Source of the DNA: CBDTTM01 sp965363355
GTDB taxonomy: Bacteria > Bacillota > Negativicutes > Selenomonadales > Selenomonadaceae
Direction: 5' to 3'
Assembly: GCA_965363355.1 (NCBI GenBank)
Contig: CBDTTM010000010.1
Coordinates: 1-26,645, forward strand
DNA: 26,645 nt
Shown: one piece after another, positions 6,802 to 13,762 of the stretch
How the letters are laid out: each line of letters begins with the position of its first letter
Numbering within the stretch: position 1 is the stretch's first letter
Translations under genes and position numbers: made by a program
Notes under the pieces: generated by a model
What the model was told of the DNA's origin: nothing
The model's input: the letters and a program-made list of their open reading frames with translations, nothing else
The model's database searches: none

Positions 6802-8052
6802 ATGATCAATACGAGAAAGAAAATCGTGGCAATTGTTTGTGGCGGTGGTCCTGCTCCTGGAATCAACAGTGTGATCAGTGCAGTGACGATGGAAGCACAA
6901 AGGCGCGGTTGGGATGTCTATGGAATTTATGAGGGCTTTTCTCATTTGGCAAAAGGTGAAAAGCAGTATATTAAACTCACGTATGACCTGGTAAGCCGTA
7001 TACATTTGACCGGCGGATGCATTTTGCATATGTCCCGCTTCAATCCGACAAAACGGGAAGAAGATTTGCAGATGGTCGTAGATACGCTCAATGAAATGGG
7101 TGTAACGTACCTGGTGACGATTGGTGGCGATGATACCGGTTTTAGTGCTACGTCGGTAGCTGCACATGCCAAAAAGTGCGGTCGTTCGCTAGCGGTCGTG
7201 CACGTGCCTAAAACAATTGATAATGATCTGCCATTACCAGCTGGCATGCCGACGTTTGGTTTTGAAACGGCCCGGGCGGTAGGCACGATGCTTTTGGAAA
7301 ATTTGATGGAAGATGCGCGGACGACAAATAATCGTTGGTATTTCGCCATCACAATGGGGCGAACGGCAGGGCATTTAGCGCTGGGGATAGGTAAGTCAGC
7401 TGGAGCGATCATCACGCTTATTCCTGAAGAATTCTCTGCTGAAAAAATACGTTTGCAACAGGTTGTCGATTTGTTGACTTGTTCCATTGTAAAACGATAT
7501 TTAACAGGACGAAACTATGGTGTTGCCGTGATTGCGGAAGGAATCATTGATAAAATCGCTCCTGAAGATTTTGCGGCTTTAGGAGATATCTGCCTTGATG
7601 AACATGGACACATTCGTTATGCTGAGCTTGATTTTGGTGAAGTGCTGCGCAAAGAAGTCAGAAAAGAATTGGCGAAGACATCAATCAAAATGTCACTTGT
7701 CGATGAAAAATTAGGTTATGCACTGCGGTGTGCGCCGCCGATTTCTTATGATATAGATTATACGCGTTCGCTTGGTTATGCAGCAGTTCGTTTTCTCGAT
7801 GAAGGTGGGAATTCGGCAATGATTACCATGCAGGATAATGAAGCAGTACCGCTTTTCTTTGATCAGCTGCAAGATGAGCGGGAAGGGCGAATGCAGGTGC
7901 GGCTAGTTGATACCGAATCAACTCACTATCAGCTTGCTAAAGATTTTATGATACGGTTGCAGCCAAATGATTTGGACGATTTGAAGCTGGCAAATATATT
8001 TGGTCTATCGAGTATAGATTTTCGCAAAAGATATGCCTATTTAGTAGAATAG
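6802..8052 (+). CDS. pfp: 6-phosphofructokinase family, predicted PPi-dependent
   Basis: It phosphorylates fructose 6-phosphate at C1 in glycolysis, in the cytoplasm. The 416 residues carry the N-terminal phosphate-loop GGGPAPGIN (about 14-22), GGDD at 108-111, and PKTIDND at 136-142 with catalytic Asp140. In ATP-dependent enzymes the positions of Asp111 and Lys137 are Gly; Asp and Lys there mark the pyrophosphate-dependent type, whose reaction is reversible. This is known for the family and inferred here. Fructose 6-phosphate-binding residues are expected in MGRTAGHLAL. A GAAGGGTGA ribosome binding site precedes the ATG. It has its own promoter and a cre-like box and no recognised terminator before the nitroreductase gene. 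A generic annotation would be ATP-dependent PfkA; the residues argue against that. Confidence 0.88.
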   Translation: MINTRKKIVAIVCGGGPAPGINSVISAVTMEAQRRGWDVYGIYEGFSHLAKGEKQYIKLTYDLVSRIHLTGGCILHMSRFNPTKREEDLQMVVDTLNEMGVTYLVTIGGDDTGFSATSVAAHAKKCGRSLAVVHVPKTIDNDLPLPAGMPTFGFETARAVGTMLLENLMEDARTTNNRWYFAITMGRTAGHLALGIGKSAGAIITLIPEEFSAEKIRLQQVVDLLTCSIVKRYLTGRNYGVAVIAEGIIDKIAPEDFAALGDICLDEHGHIRYAELDFGEVLRKEVRKELAKTSIKMSLVDEKLGYALRCAPPISYDIDYTRSLGYAAVRFLDEGGNSAMITMQDNEAVPLFFDQLQDEREGRMQVRLVDTESTHYQLAKDFMIRLQPNDLDDLKLANIFGLSSIDFRKRYAYLVE

Positions 8053-8113
8053 TATAAGTGAGGAAGGCGGGGCGGATTTTGTTGACATAAATAGGTTTAA
8101 AACCAGCATCTGC

Positions 8114-8142
8114 TTGACAATAGCAGCTCGTCATCGTATATT
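8114..8142 (+). promoter_or_regulatory. Strong sigma-70 promoter of the nitroreductase gene
   Basis: A perfect TTGACA (8114-8119) and TATATT (8137-8142) are separated by 17 bases. Transcription would begin near 8149, which excludes the in-frame ATG at 8166 less firmly than its lack of a ribosome binding site does. Confidence 0.75.
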
Positions 8143-8207
8143 TACAGCAGGACGTCTTCTCTTGAATGGCTGAGAAAATTAAGATGTTTAGAAAAGAGGG
8201 TTTTGCC

Positions 8208-8804
8208 ATGAGGAATTTTCAAGAAGCGGTTTTGAATCGTCGGACGAATTATGCTTTGAATGATGATGTTTCGATAGCGCCGGAACGGATTACGGCGATG
8301 ATTGAAAGTATGACGCAGGCAGCGCCTTCGGCTTTTAATATGCAGTCGAGCCGGGTGGTTGTGTTGTTTGGTGAGCAACATGAAAAACTTTGGTATATTG
8401 TCAAAAAAACGCTGCGAAAGGTTGTTGCACCAGAAACTTTTTCCTTAACAGAAGAAAAAGTGGATGGATTTGCTAAAGCTTATGGCACGATACTCTATTT
8501 TGACGATATGAGTATTGTTGAAGAAATGGCAAAGAAATACCCGACATATAAGGATAATTTCCCGGCTTGGGCGCAGCAGGCGAATGGAATGGTGCAGTTT
8601 GCTATTTGGACAGCTTTAGCGGACTATGGCCTGGGTGCAAATTTGCAGCACTACAATCCATTGATCGATGCGGAAGTTAAGGCCAGCTTCGGTTTGCCAG
8701 CAAAATGGAGCCTGGTCGCACAGATGCCTTTTGGCAGTCCTGGGGCAATGCCAAAGGCTATTGAGAAAGTACCGGCAGAGCAACGAGTCAAGAGCTTCAG
8801 TTGA
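8208..8804 (+). CDS. Nitroreductase family protein, Frm2/Hbn1-like
   Basis: This is an FMN-dependent oxidoreductase expected to use NAD(P)H on nitro or quinone substrates; the physiological substrate is unknown. The 198 residues begin with the family pattern NRRTNYAL, followed by APSAFNMQSSRVVVLFG (about 46-62), a region typical of the short Frm2-like subgroup, and end with LQHYNPLID and AQMPFGSP, which line the flavin pocket in relatives. The length is normal for this subgroup. GAGGG seven bases before the ATG decides the start over an ATG 42 bases upstream. It has its own strong promoter and ends in a bidirectional terminator, so it is probably a single-gene unit. Confidence 0.88.
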   Translation: MRNFQEAVLNRRTNYALNDDVSIAPERITAMIESMTQAAPSAFNMQSSRVVVLFGEQHEKLWYIVKKTLRKVVAPETFSLTEEKVDGFAKAYGTILYFDDMSIVEEMAKKYPTYKDNFPAWAQQANGMVQFAIWTALADYGLGANLQHYNPLIDAEVKASFGLPAKWSLVAQMPFGSPGAMPKAIEKVPAEQRVKSFS

Positions 8805-8810
8805 TACGAG

Positions 8811-8846
8811 AAACCGCCAGAGAATGAGTTCTCTGGCGGTTTTTTG
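8811..8846. terminator. Bidirectional terminator between nitroreductase and HAD genes
   Basis: Arms AAACCGCCAGAGA (8811-8823) and TCTCTGGCGGTTT (8830-8842) pair perfectly over 13 bp with a six-base loop and a T-run. It lies between convergent stops. Confidence 0.9.
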
Positions 8847-8852
8847 ATGATG

Positions 8853-9488
8853 TTATAAAAGCCCGGCGAGGTTTTTAAGAATTTTTTTATGAGGGAGAAC
8901 AGCAAAATCGGCAGCAGTTGTCATCCCTGTTGTGACAGCTGCAAAATCGACTTGAGCATTTTTAGCCGTGTGGGCGTCAATGAGGCTGTCGCCGGTGTAG
9001 AGAACTTCAGATTTTTTTGCCTGCAGGCGGTCTAAGGCGAGCAGCAGTCCTTCTGGCGATGGTTTTGGCACATCGACATCTTCTCGGCCGATGATGATAT
9101 CAATGAGGTTATCGACATCATCGGCGAGTAATTTTTCGCGGATGCGGGAACGTTTTTTTGTTGAAATGATGCCGACTTTGGCGCCGGCATTCTTGAGCGC
9201 GGATAGTGTCGGAATGGTTTCGGGAAAGAAAAAGGTGTTGGCGGTCATCAAAATATTCGCCTCAACGCTGAATTGTTCTTGTAAAAATGCGATGCGGCTA
9301 GAGGTGTGTTCACCGGTCAGAAGGCTTAGCGCATCTTCCATTGGCATGCCAATGGTTCGTTTTATTGTATCATCGGGAGTTTCGGGGTAGTCATTCTTTT
9401 TTAGTACGCGTTGAAAGCACGTGACGATAGCTTTTTCGGAATTGGCAAGGGTGTAATCAAAATCAAATAAATAAATTTTATATTGCAT
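8853..9488 (-). CDS. HAD-superfamily phosphatase, Gph/PpaX-like
   Basis: A soluble phosphohydrolase of 211 residues. HAD motif I is DFDYT with nucleophile Asp9 and acid/base Asp11; motif II is the Ser in GIISTKK; motif III is Lys in VPKPSPEG; motif IV is GDSLID. The helical cap inserted between motifs I and II (about 15-95) is the C1 type of phosphoglycolate/pyrophosphate phosphatases. The substrate cannot be assigned from the motifs. AGGAG nine bases before the ATG supports the start. It is divergent from the thioesterase gene across 139 bases and converges on the nitroreductase. A minus-strand extended -10 (TGGTATAAT, 9533-9541) lies upstream. Confidence 0.88.
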   Translation of the reverse strand: MQYKIYLFDFDYTLANSEKAIVTCFQRVLKKNDYPETPDDTIKRTIGMPMEDALSLLTGEHTSSRIAFLQEQFSVEANILMTANTFFFPETIPTLSALKNAGAKVGIISTKKRSRIREKLLADDVDNLIDIIIGREDVDVPKPSPEGLLLALDRLQAKKSEVLYTGDSLIDAHTAKNAQVDFAAVTTGMTTAADFAVLPHKKILKNLAGLL

Positions 9489-9532
9489 AAGAATCTCCTT
9501 ACATAGCCTGGATTGGGATTGTTATCTATTGT

Positions 9533-9541
9533 ATTATACCA
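9533..9541 (-). promoter_or_regulatory. Extended -10 promoter of the HAD phosphatase gene
   Basis: The minus strand reads TGGTATAAT, a TGn-extended consensus -10, roughly 45 bases before the ATG. No clear -35 element is seen. Confidence 0.45.
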
Positions 9542-9583
9542 TAGAAAATAAGCTAAGACGCAGGCAGTACTAGGTAAATGATA

Positions 9584-9592
9584 TGTTATAAT
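9584..9592 (+). promoter_or_regulatory. Extended -10 promoter of the thioesterase gene
   Basis: TGTTATAAT gives a consensus -10 with TGn extension, 35 bases upstream of the TTG start. The -35 region is poor. Confidence 0.5.
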
Positions 9593-9627
9593 AAGAATCA
9601 AAAAGTTTTGGATGAGGAGTCAGTTTC

Positions 9628-10059
9628 TTGGAAGATAAAAAGATTTATGCGGCGGTAAAACAACATATCCTAGTGTTTTATAAAGAGAATCCTTTTGTAA
9701 AATACTTAGGCATGGATGTAAATGAGATTCAAAGTGGTGAAGTCAAATTATCATTATTCGTTGCGCATGAGTATACGAATATGTATAAAATAGCACATGG
9801 CGGTGTTCTGATGTCTTTGGCGGATACGGCCATGGGTGCGGCTTGTCTTAGTTGCAATAAGAAGGTGGTTACGCTTGATTTCAATATGAATATGATCAAG
9901 GCGGCACCTGAAGCGACGCAAATATTTGCGATTGGACGGATTTTGCATGATGGCTCGCGAACCATGGTCGCAGAATGCGATCTTATGGATGGTGAGAATA
10001 ATTTGCTGGCAAAGGCACGAGGAACTTTTTTTGTGCTGGAACGTTTTTTGGATGCTTGA
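9628..10059 (+). CDS. PaaI-type hotdog-fold thioesterase
   Basis: It should hydrolyse an acyl-CoA thioester, in the cytoplasm. The single hotdog domain fills all 143 residues. The signature AHGGVLMSLADTAMG (about 56-70) holds His57-Gly-Gly and the acidic Asp66, which in PaaI-like thioesterases bind and activate the thioester. The acyl substrate is not predictable. The start is TTG, chosen because GAGGAG lies eight bases upstream and no ATG competes. Downstream lies a 150-base gap with DnaA boxes and no obvious terminator, so read-through into dacF is possible. Confidence 0.88.
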   Translation: MEDKKIYAAVKQHILVFYKENPFVKYLGMDVNEIQSGEVKLSLFVAHEYTNMYKIAHGGVLMSLADTAMGAACLSCNKKVVTLDFNMNMIKAAPEATQIFAIGRILHDGSRTMVAECDLMDGENNLLAKARGTFFVLERFLDA

Positions 10060-10064
10060 AATTC

Positions 10065-10198
10065 AACAAGTTATCCACAAAGTTATCAACAGAGCTGTGG
10101 ACAACTTGTTCACTTTTGTGTAAATAGGGGTTAATAATGCCGTTTATTTACCAATTTGCGTGTTTTAGGGTAAAAGTATAAGAATTTGTTGTGGATAA
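10065..10198. promoter_or_regulatory. Cluster of DnaA-box-like sites
   Basis: Two perfect TTATCCACA boxes (10071-10079 plus strand; 10190-10198 minus strand) flank near matches TTATCAACA (10083-10091, plus) and TTGTCCACA (10096-10104, minus), each one mismatch away. The first and third boxes sit in a 15-bp inverted repeat (10065-10079 with 10096-10110, 14 of 15 matching). The last box lies between the proposed dacF promoter and its ribosome binding site. This may be a DnaA-titration or DnaA-regulated promoter site. There is no dnaA, dnaN or other origin gene nearby, so I do not call it oriC. Confidence 0.6.
10156..10182 (+). promoter_or_regulatory. Weak candidate promoter of dacF
   Basis: TTGCGT (10156-10161) and TATAAG (10177-10182) are spaced 15 bases apart, slightly short. 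The predicted start would fall on the perfect DnaA box at 10190-10198. Confidence 0.3.
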
Positions 10199-10211
10199 GG
10201 GGATAGAAATC

Positions 10212-11366
10212 GTGTTTTGGGGTAAATGTATAGCCTGTATTTGTGTAATCTTAGTCTTAGGGCCAATTTCATCAGCGGCAGCGGAATTTCATGAATCAGA
10301 TTTGACGGCAGATGCAGCAATCTTGATTGAAGCTTCAACGGGAAAAGTCTTGTATGAAAAAAATGCAGATGCGAGAGAAAATCCGGCGAGTACGACGAAA
10401 ATGGTGACTTTGTTGTTGGCGTTAGAGGGTACTAGGCTTAATGCTCCCGTGGATATTAGACCGGATGCAGGCGAAGTTGATGGATCGGTAATTCATCTGG
10501 CAGGTGGAGATCAGATCCGTATGCAGGAGCTTTTGCAGGGAATGATGCTGGCTTCAGGCAATGATGCAGCGGTGGCTGTGGCTGATTATATGGGAAGTTC
10601 TCGGGGCGCTTTTGTGGATAAAATGAATGCTTTTGCAGCCCGGGTGGGTGCGCATGATACACACTTTGTCAATCCGAACGGATTAACAGCAGTCGACCAT
10701 TATACAACGGCAAGAGATTTGTCAAAAATTGCAGCGTATGGCTGGAAAAATTCTGAATTTCGCCAGATTGTAGGTGTCAAAAAACAAGAAATAGATTGGA
10801 TCCGTCCAGCGGAAAAAAACTTTACGTTTGAAAACACCAATGAGTTATTAGGTTCATATTTTGGCGCAAATGGCATCAAAACTGGTTATACAGAGGCGGC
10901 GGGAGAATGCTTGGTGGCCGCAGCGCAGCGTGATGGGCTCCAACTTATTGCTGTTGTTTTGCATGCTGGGGATAATCGTCGTTTTGCTGAAGCGGCAGAG
11001 CTATTGGATTATGGATTCGCTTGTGCTAAAATGGAAAGCGCTTACAGTAAAGATGAACTCGTTGCACATGTGCGGGTACATGACGGGAAATCGTACAAAA
11101 TCAGTGCTAGGCCGCAGCGTGATATATATTATCCGGTTGTTGCTGGGGACAAAGCCCGCTATTCTGTTCGTAAGGAAATGAATGCCTATGTTACGGCACC
11201 GGTGCAAGCAGGGGACCAGGTCGGCAGTTTGGCGATTTTATACGATGGCAAGGTTGTCGATAAGGTGCCTATGCTTGCGGATGAGGCAGCCGAGCCAGGG
11301 TTCAATTTGCTGGCATTTTTGGGGAAATTATATGATGCGATTTTTAGCGGTTTTCATGCCGCCTGA
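10212..11366 (+). CDS. dacF: D-alanyl-D-alanine carboxypeptidase, S11 family (PBP5/DacF type)
   Basis: It trims the terminal D-Ala from peptidoglycan pentapeptides outside the membrane. The 384 residues show a signal peptide (cleavage likely near SSAAA-EF, about 24), the transpeptidase-like domain with SxxK at Ser60-Lys63 (STTK), SGN at 115-117 and KTG at 223-225, then the beta-rich PBP5 C-terminal domain (about 275-360). It ends in an amphipathic tail (LLAFLGKLYDAIFSGF) that should anchor it to the membrane. The GTG start was chosen because AAGGGG lies nine bases upstream; an earlier GTG at 10191 has no site and falls in a DnaA box. The AEC transporter gene follows after six bases, so the two are probably co-transcribed. 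Confidence 0.92.
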   Translation: MFWGKCIACICVILVLGPISSAAAEFHESDLTADAAILIEASTGKVLYEKNADARENPASTTKMVTLLLALEGTRLNAPVDIRPDAGEVDGSVIHLAGGDQIRMQELLQGMMLASGNDAAVAVADYMGSSRGAFVDKMNAFAARVGAHDTHFVNPNGLTAVDHYTTARDLSKIAAYGWKNSEFRQIVGVKKQEIDWIRPAEKNFTFENTNELLGSYFGANGIKTGYTEAAGECLVAAAQRDGLQLIAVVLHAGDNRRFAEAAELLDYGFACAKMESAYSKDELVAHVRVHDGKSYKISARPQRDIYYPVVAGDKARYSVRKEMNAYVTAPVQAGDQVGSLAILYDGKVVDKVPMLADEAAEPGFNLLAFLGKLYDAIFSGFHAA

Positions 11367-11372
11367 GGAGAG

Positions 11373-12320
11373 ATGCAGAAAATGGTTTTATTGCATGCAA
11401 TTGAGGGCGTATTGACGCTCATACTCATGGGAATTGTCGGTTGTATTTTAGCTCGCCGTGGTTGGTTCACGGCAGAGACCAAAGCACTTTTACCCAAAAT
11501 GGTAAATTACGTTTCATTGCCATTTTTCTTGTTGTACAGTTTGGTGAATGCATTTCACCGCGATGATTTGGTTCATCTGATTTATGGCGCGGTCGTTCCT
11601 TTTTTGGCGATGGTGCTGTGCTTTGTCTTAAGTCTTTTTTTAGGAAAAGTTTTACGCATCGATAAGAAGCATTTGGGAATATTTCATGCTTCTTTTACGA
11701 CTTCGAATTCGATTTTTGTCGGATTGCCAGTTACCTTGGCGTTGTTTGGCGAAAAGGCTTTGCCGTACACATTGCTTTATTTTTTTGCGAATACGACGTT
11801 CTTTTGGACGATTGGAAATTATTCAATGAGCCTTGACTCCGGTAAATCAAAGACCAAGCTTTTTAGCTATGGAACGCTTAAACGGATTTTCTCTGGACCG
11901 ATCATCGGTTTTTTGACGGCATTATTGTTGATTCTTCTGGAAATTCCTTTGCCTGAATTTTTTATGAATGCGGCCCATTATTTGGGGAATATGACGACAC
12001 CGCTTGCCTTGATTTTCATCGGGATAACTTTATACGGAATGGATTTACGCAAGACGAAATTCAATCGCGACCTGCTTTGGGTCCTTTTGGGCCGTTTTGT
12101 CATCAGCCCTCTGAGCATTAGTTTAGTTGCATATTTTCTGCCGGTACCCGATTTGATGTACAAGGTATTCATTATCATGGCATCTTTGCCAGTGATGGTA
12201 CAAGTCGTTGTTTTATCAAGTTTCTATCAAACCGATACGGAATATGCGACCTTGATTGTTTCGGTGAGTACATTGCTTTCCGTGTTAACGATTCCACTGT
12301 ATATGGTCATTTTACATTGA
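11373..12320 (+). CDS. AEC-family (auxin efflux carrier-like) permease
   Basis: An integral membrane transporter of 315 residues with about ten hydrophobic helices in two five-helix halves, the AEC layout. Relatives export or import small organic acids such as malate or malonate; the substrate here is unknown. The conserved half-site region FVGLPVTLALFGEKALPY (about 113-130) and the central loop (SLDSGKSKTKL) are visible. The ribosome binding site GAGGAG lies only two bases before the first ATG but 11 before a second ATG three codons on (11382), so the start is uncertain by three residues. It follows dacF by six bases. The next gene, a PucR-type regulator, has its own promoter. Confidence 0.85.
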   Translation: MQKMVLLHAIEGVLTLILMGIVGCILARRGWFTAETKALLPKMVNYVSLPFFLLYSLVNAFHRDDLVHLIYGAVVPFLAMVLCFVLSLFLGKVLRIDKKHLGIFHASFTTSNSIFVGLPVTLALFGEKALPYTLLYFFANTTFFWTIGNYSMSLDSGKSKTKLFSYGTLKRIFSGPIIGFLTALLLILLEIPLPEFFMNAAHYLGNMTTPLALIFIGITLYGMDLRKTKFNRDLLWVLLGRFVISPLSISLVAYFLPVPDLMYKVFIIMASLPVMVQVVVLSSFYQTDTEYATLIVSVSTLLSVLTIPLYMVILH

Positions 12321-12362
12321 TTTTCTTATAGGTGACGGAAAAAGTCCTTTTAATGTGGACGA

Positions 12363-12391
12363 TTGACCATTTGGAGAATATTTGCTATGAT
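12363..12391 (+). promoter_or_regulatory. Promoter of the PucR-type regulator gene
   Basis: TTGACC (12363-12368) and TATGAT (12386-12391) are separated by exactly 17 bases. Transcription should start near 12398, immediately before a terminator-like hairpin. Confidence 0.7.
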
Positions 12392-12411
12392 ATTATATAA
12401 AGAAGTCAAAG

Positions 12412-12441
12412 AAGACTGCTCTTTTTGAGCGGCCTTTTTTT
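12412..12441 (+). terminator. Terminator-like hairpin in the PucR-gene leader
   Basis: Arms AAGACTGCTC (12412-12421) and GAGCGGCCTT (12427-12436) pair except for one A/C mismatch and one G-U, with a TTTTT loop and a following T-run. It lies about 15 bases after the predicted transcription start and 40 bases before the ATG, so it would act as an attenuator or make a tiny RNA. It is less likely to be the end of the upstream AEC transcript, because the promoter lies between them, although it could do both. Confidence 0.55.
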
Positions 12442-12480
12442 GTATGAAATTCATTTTTGCAATGGGTGGAGGCATCTTAT

Positions 12481-13704
12481 ATGGTCAGTTGTCAGGAAAT
12501 TCTCTATTTGCAAAGCATGCATGGGGCGAAGGTCATTGCTGGAGGCAAGGGCTTAGGCCGTATTGTGCGATGGGTTCATTTTGGTGATCTAGCCGATGCA
12601 GTTCCCTGGGTTCAGCCGGGGGAACTTTTGGTTGTAAAAGTGAGTGGACGCGGTGATGGTCGGGAGCGATGGCTTCCCTTGCTGCGTTTTGTGCTGGGCA
12701 AATCTGTGGCGGGGTTGCTCATCTACTCTGACATGGAGGATTTCTTTTTACCGGCAGTGGTTGTTGCCTTAGCGGAAAAAGAAAATTTTCCTATAGTTCA
12801 ATTGCCGGAAAAGATTGATTTACCTGAACTTGGCCAAGAAATTTCTGCTCATATTGTGCATCAGCAAAATAAACGCCATTTTATTGGAAGTTTCATGGAA
12901 CAGCTTTTATTGAAAGAAGCCGAAGAAAAAATTGATTTTTCTCGTATTGCGGAACTATGGGGTTATGATTTTTCAAAGCATCAACGAGTCGTGCTTTTGA
13001 AAGCCACTATTTTTCCGGAAGCGGCAAAAGCAGGAAATCAACAGCTGGAATTGATCCGGCGAGCCGAATCTTTTGTGGAGGACTTTTTCGGGCAAAGATG
13101 CCAACCGTTGCTGTTGACTCTGTGGATGGATAAATTGCTGCTTTTGCTGCCGGCTTCGGTGTCAGAACCAAATACGGGTTTATTGATTAGGGATATGCTC
13201 AAAGCGATTCACCAAGTTTTTCCAGGGATTAACATTGTAGCTGGTATTGGTGGCAGTGCAGAATTCTCTCAGATCAAGGAAAGCTATCAACAGGCAGGAA
13301 CAGCCTTGTGGTTTGCACAAACAGTCCGTGGTGAACGTTTGTATGATTATGAGGAATTGGGGATTTATAAGCTTCTTTTGGAAATTCCGCAAGCCAAGTT
13401 GCAGGCGTATTGCGATGAGATCATCGGAGCATTGTCAAGGTGTGATGTCAAATATAAGATGGATTTAGTGAACAGTTTATTTGTATATTTTGAGGAAAAT
13501 GGCAATGCAGTCAAGGCGGCACAGAAGTTGACCGTGCATAGGAATACCTTAGAATATCGGTTGCGAAAAATCGAAGAAATAAGCGGTAAACGCCTCGATA
13601 ATGCATATGATCGATTGATGCTTCAACTGGCAGTATTGTTGGCAGCGCAGATGAAAACAATTGAGGCTAGATCCTTAACCGAGCCGTTGAAACAATTATC
13701 ATAG
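12481..13704 (+). CDS. PucR-family transcriptional regulator (CdaR-like)
   Basis: A DNA-binding regulator of 407 residues. It has an N-terminal PucR domain (about 5-120, with GLGRIVRWVHFGDL and PGELLVV), a central GGDEF-like sensor region of CdaR proteins (about 150-290) and a C-terminal PucR helix-turn-helix (about 345-400, NAVKAAQKLTVHRNTLEYRL). Relatives control purine, sugar-diacid or amino-acid use, but no such genes are adjacent; the nearest transporter is the upstream AEC permease. The ATG was chosen because GGTGGAGG lies eight bases before it; an in-frame TTG 24 bases earlier overlaps that site. A promoter and a terminator-like leader precede it, and a very long hairpin terminator follows. 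Confidence 0.88.
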   Translation: MVSCQEILYLQSMHGAKVIAGGKGLGRIVRWVHFGDLADAVPWVQPGELLVVKVSGRGDGRERWLPLLRFVLGKSVAGLLIYSDMEDFFLPAVVVALAEKENFPIVQLPEKIDLPELGQEISAHIVHQQNKRHFIGSFMEQLLLKEAEEKIDFSRIAELWGYDFSKHQRVVLLKATIFPEAAKAGNQQLELIRRAESFVEDFFGQRCQPLLLTLWMDKLLLLLPASVSEPNTGLLIRDMLKAIHQVFPGINIVAGIGGSAEFSQIKESYQQAGTALWFAQTVRGERLYDYEELGIYKLLLEIPQAKLQAYCDEIIGALSRCDVKYKMDLVNSLFVYFEENGNAVKAAQKLTVHRNTLEYRLRKIEEISGKRLDNAYDRLMLQLAVLLAAQMKTIEARSLTEPLKQLS

Positions 13705-13762
13705 AAATTGAAAAAGCCGCGAGACTCTTTTATAAAAGAGAGTCTCGCGGCTTTTTCAATTT
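13705..13762. terminator. Long bidirectional hairpin terminator
   Basis: A near-perfect inverted repeat of about 28 bp (arms beginning AAATTGAAAAAGCCGCGAGA and ending with its complement) has only a two-base bulge near the tip. Its outer part overlaps the final codons of the convergent VanW gene. T-runs on both strands fit termination of both genes. Confidence 0.85.

Noticed and set aside
10065..10110. Intrinsic terminator after the thioesterase gene
   Set aside because: The 15-bp inverted repeat is GC-poor and not followed by a T-run; its arms are DnaA boxes, which explain it better.
10065..10211. Chromosomal origin (oriC)
   Set aside because: DnaA boxes are present but there is no dnaA, dnaN, rpmH or gidA gene and no obvious unwinding element tied to them.
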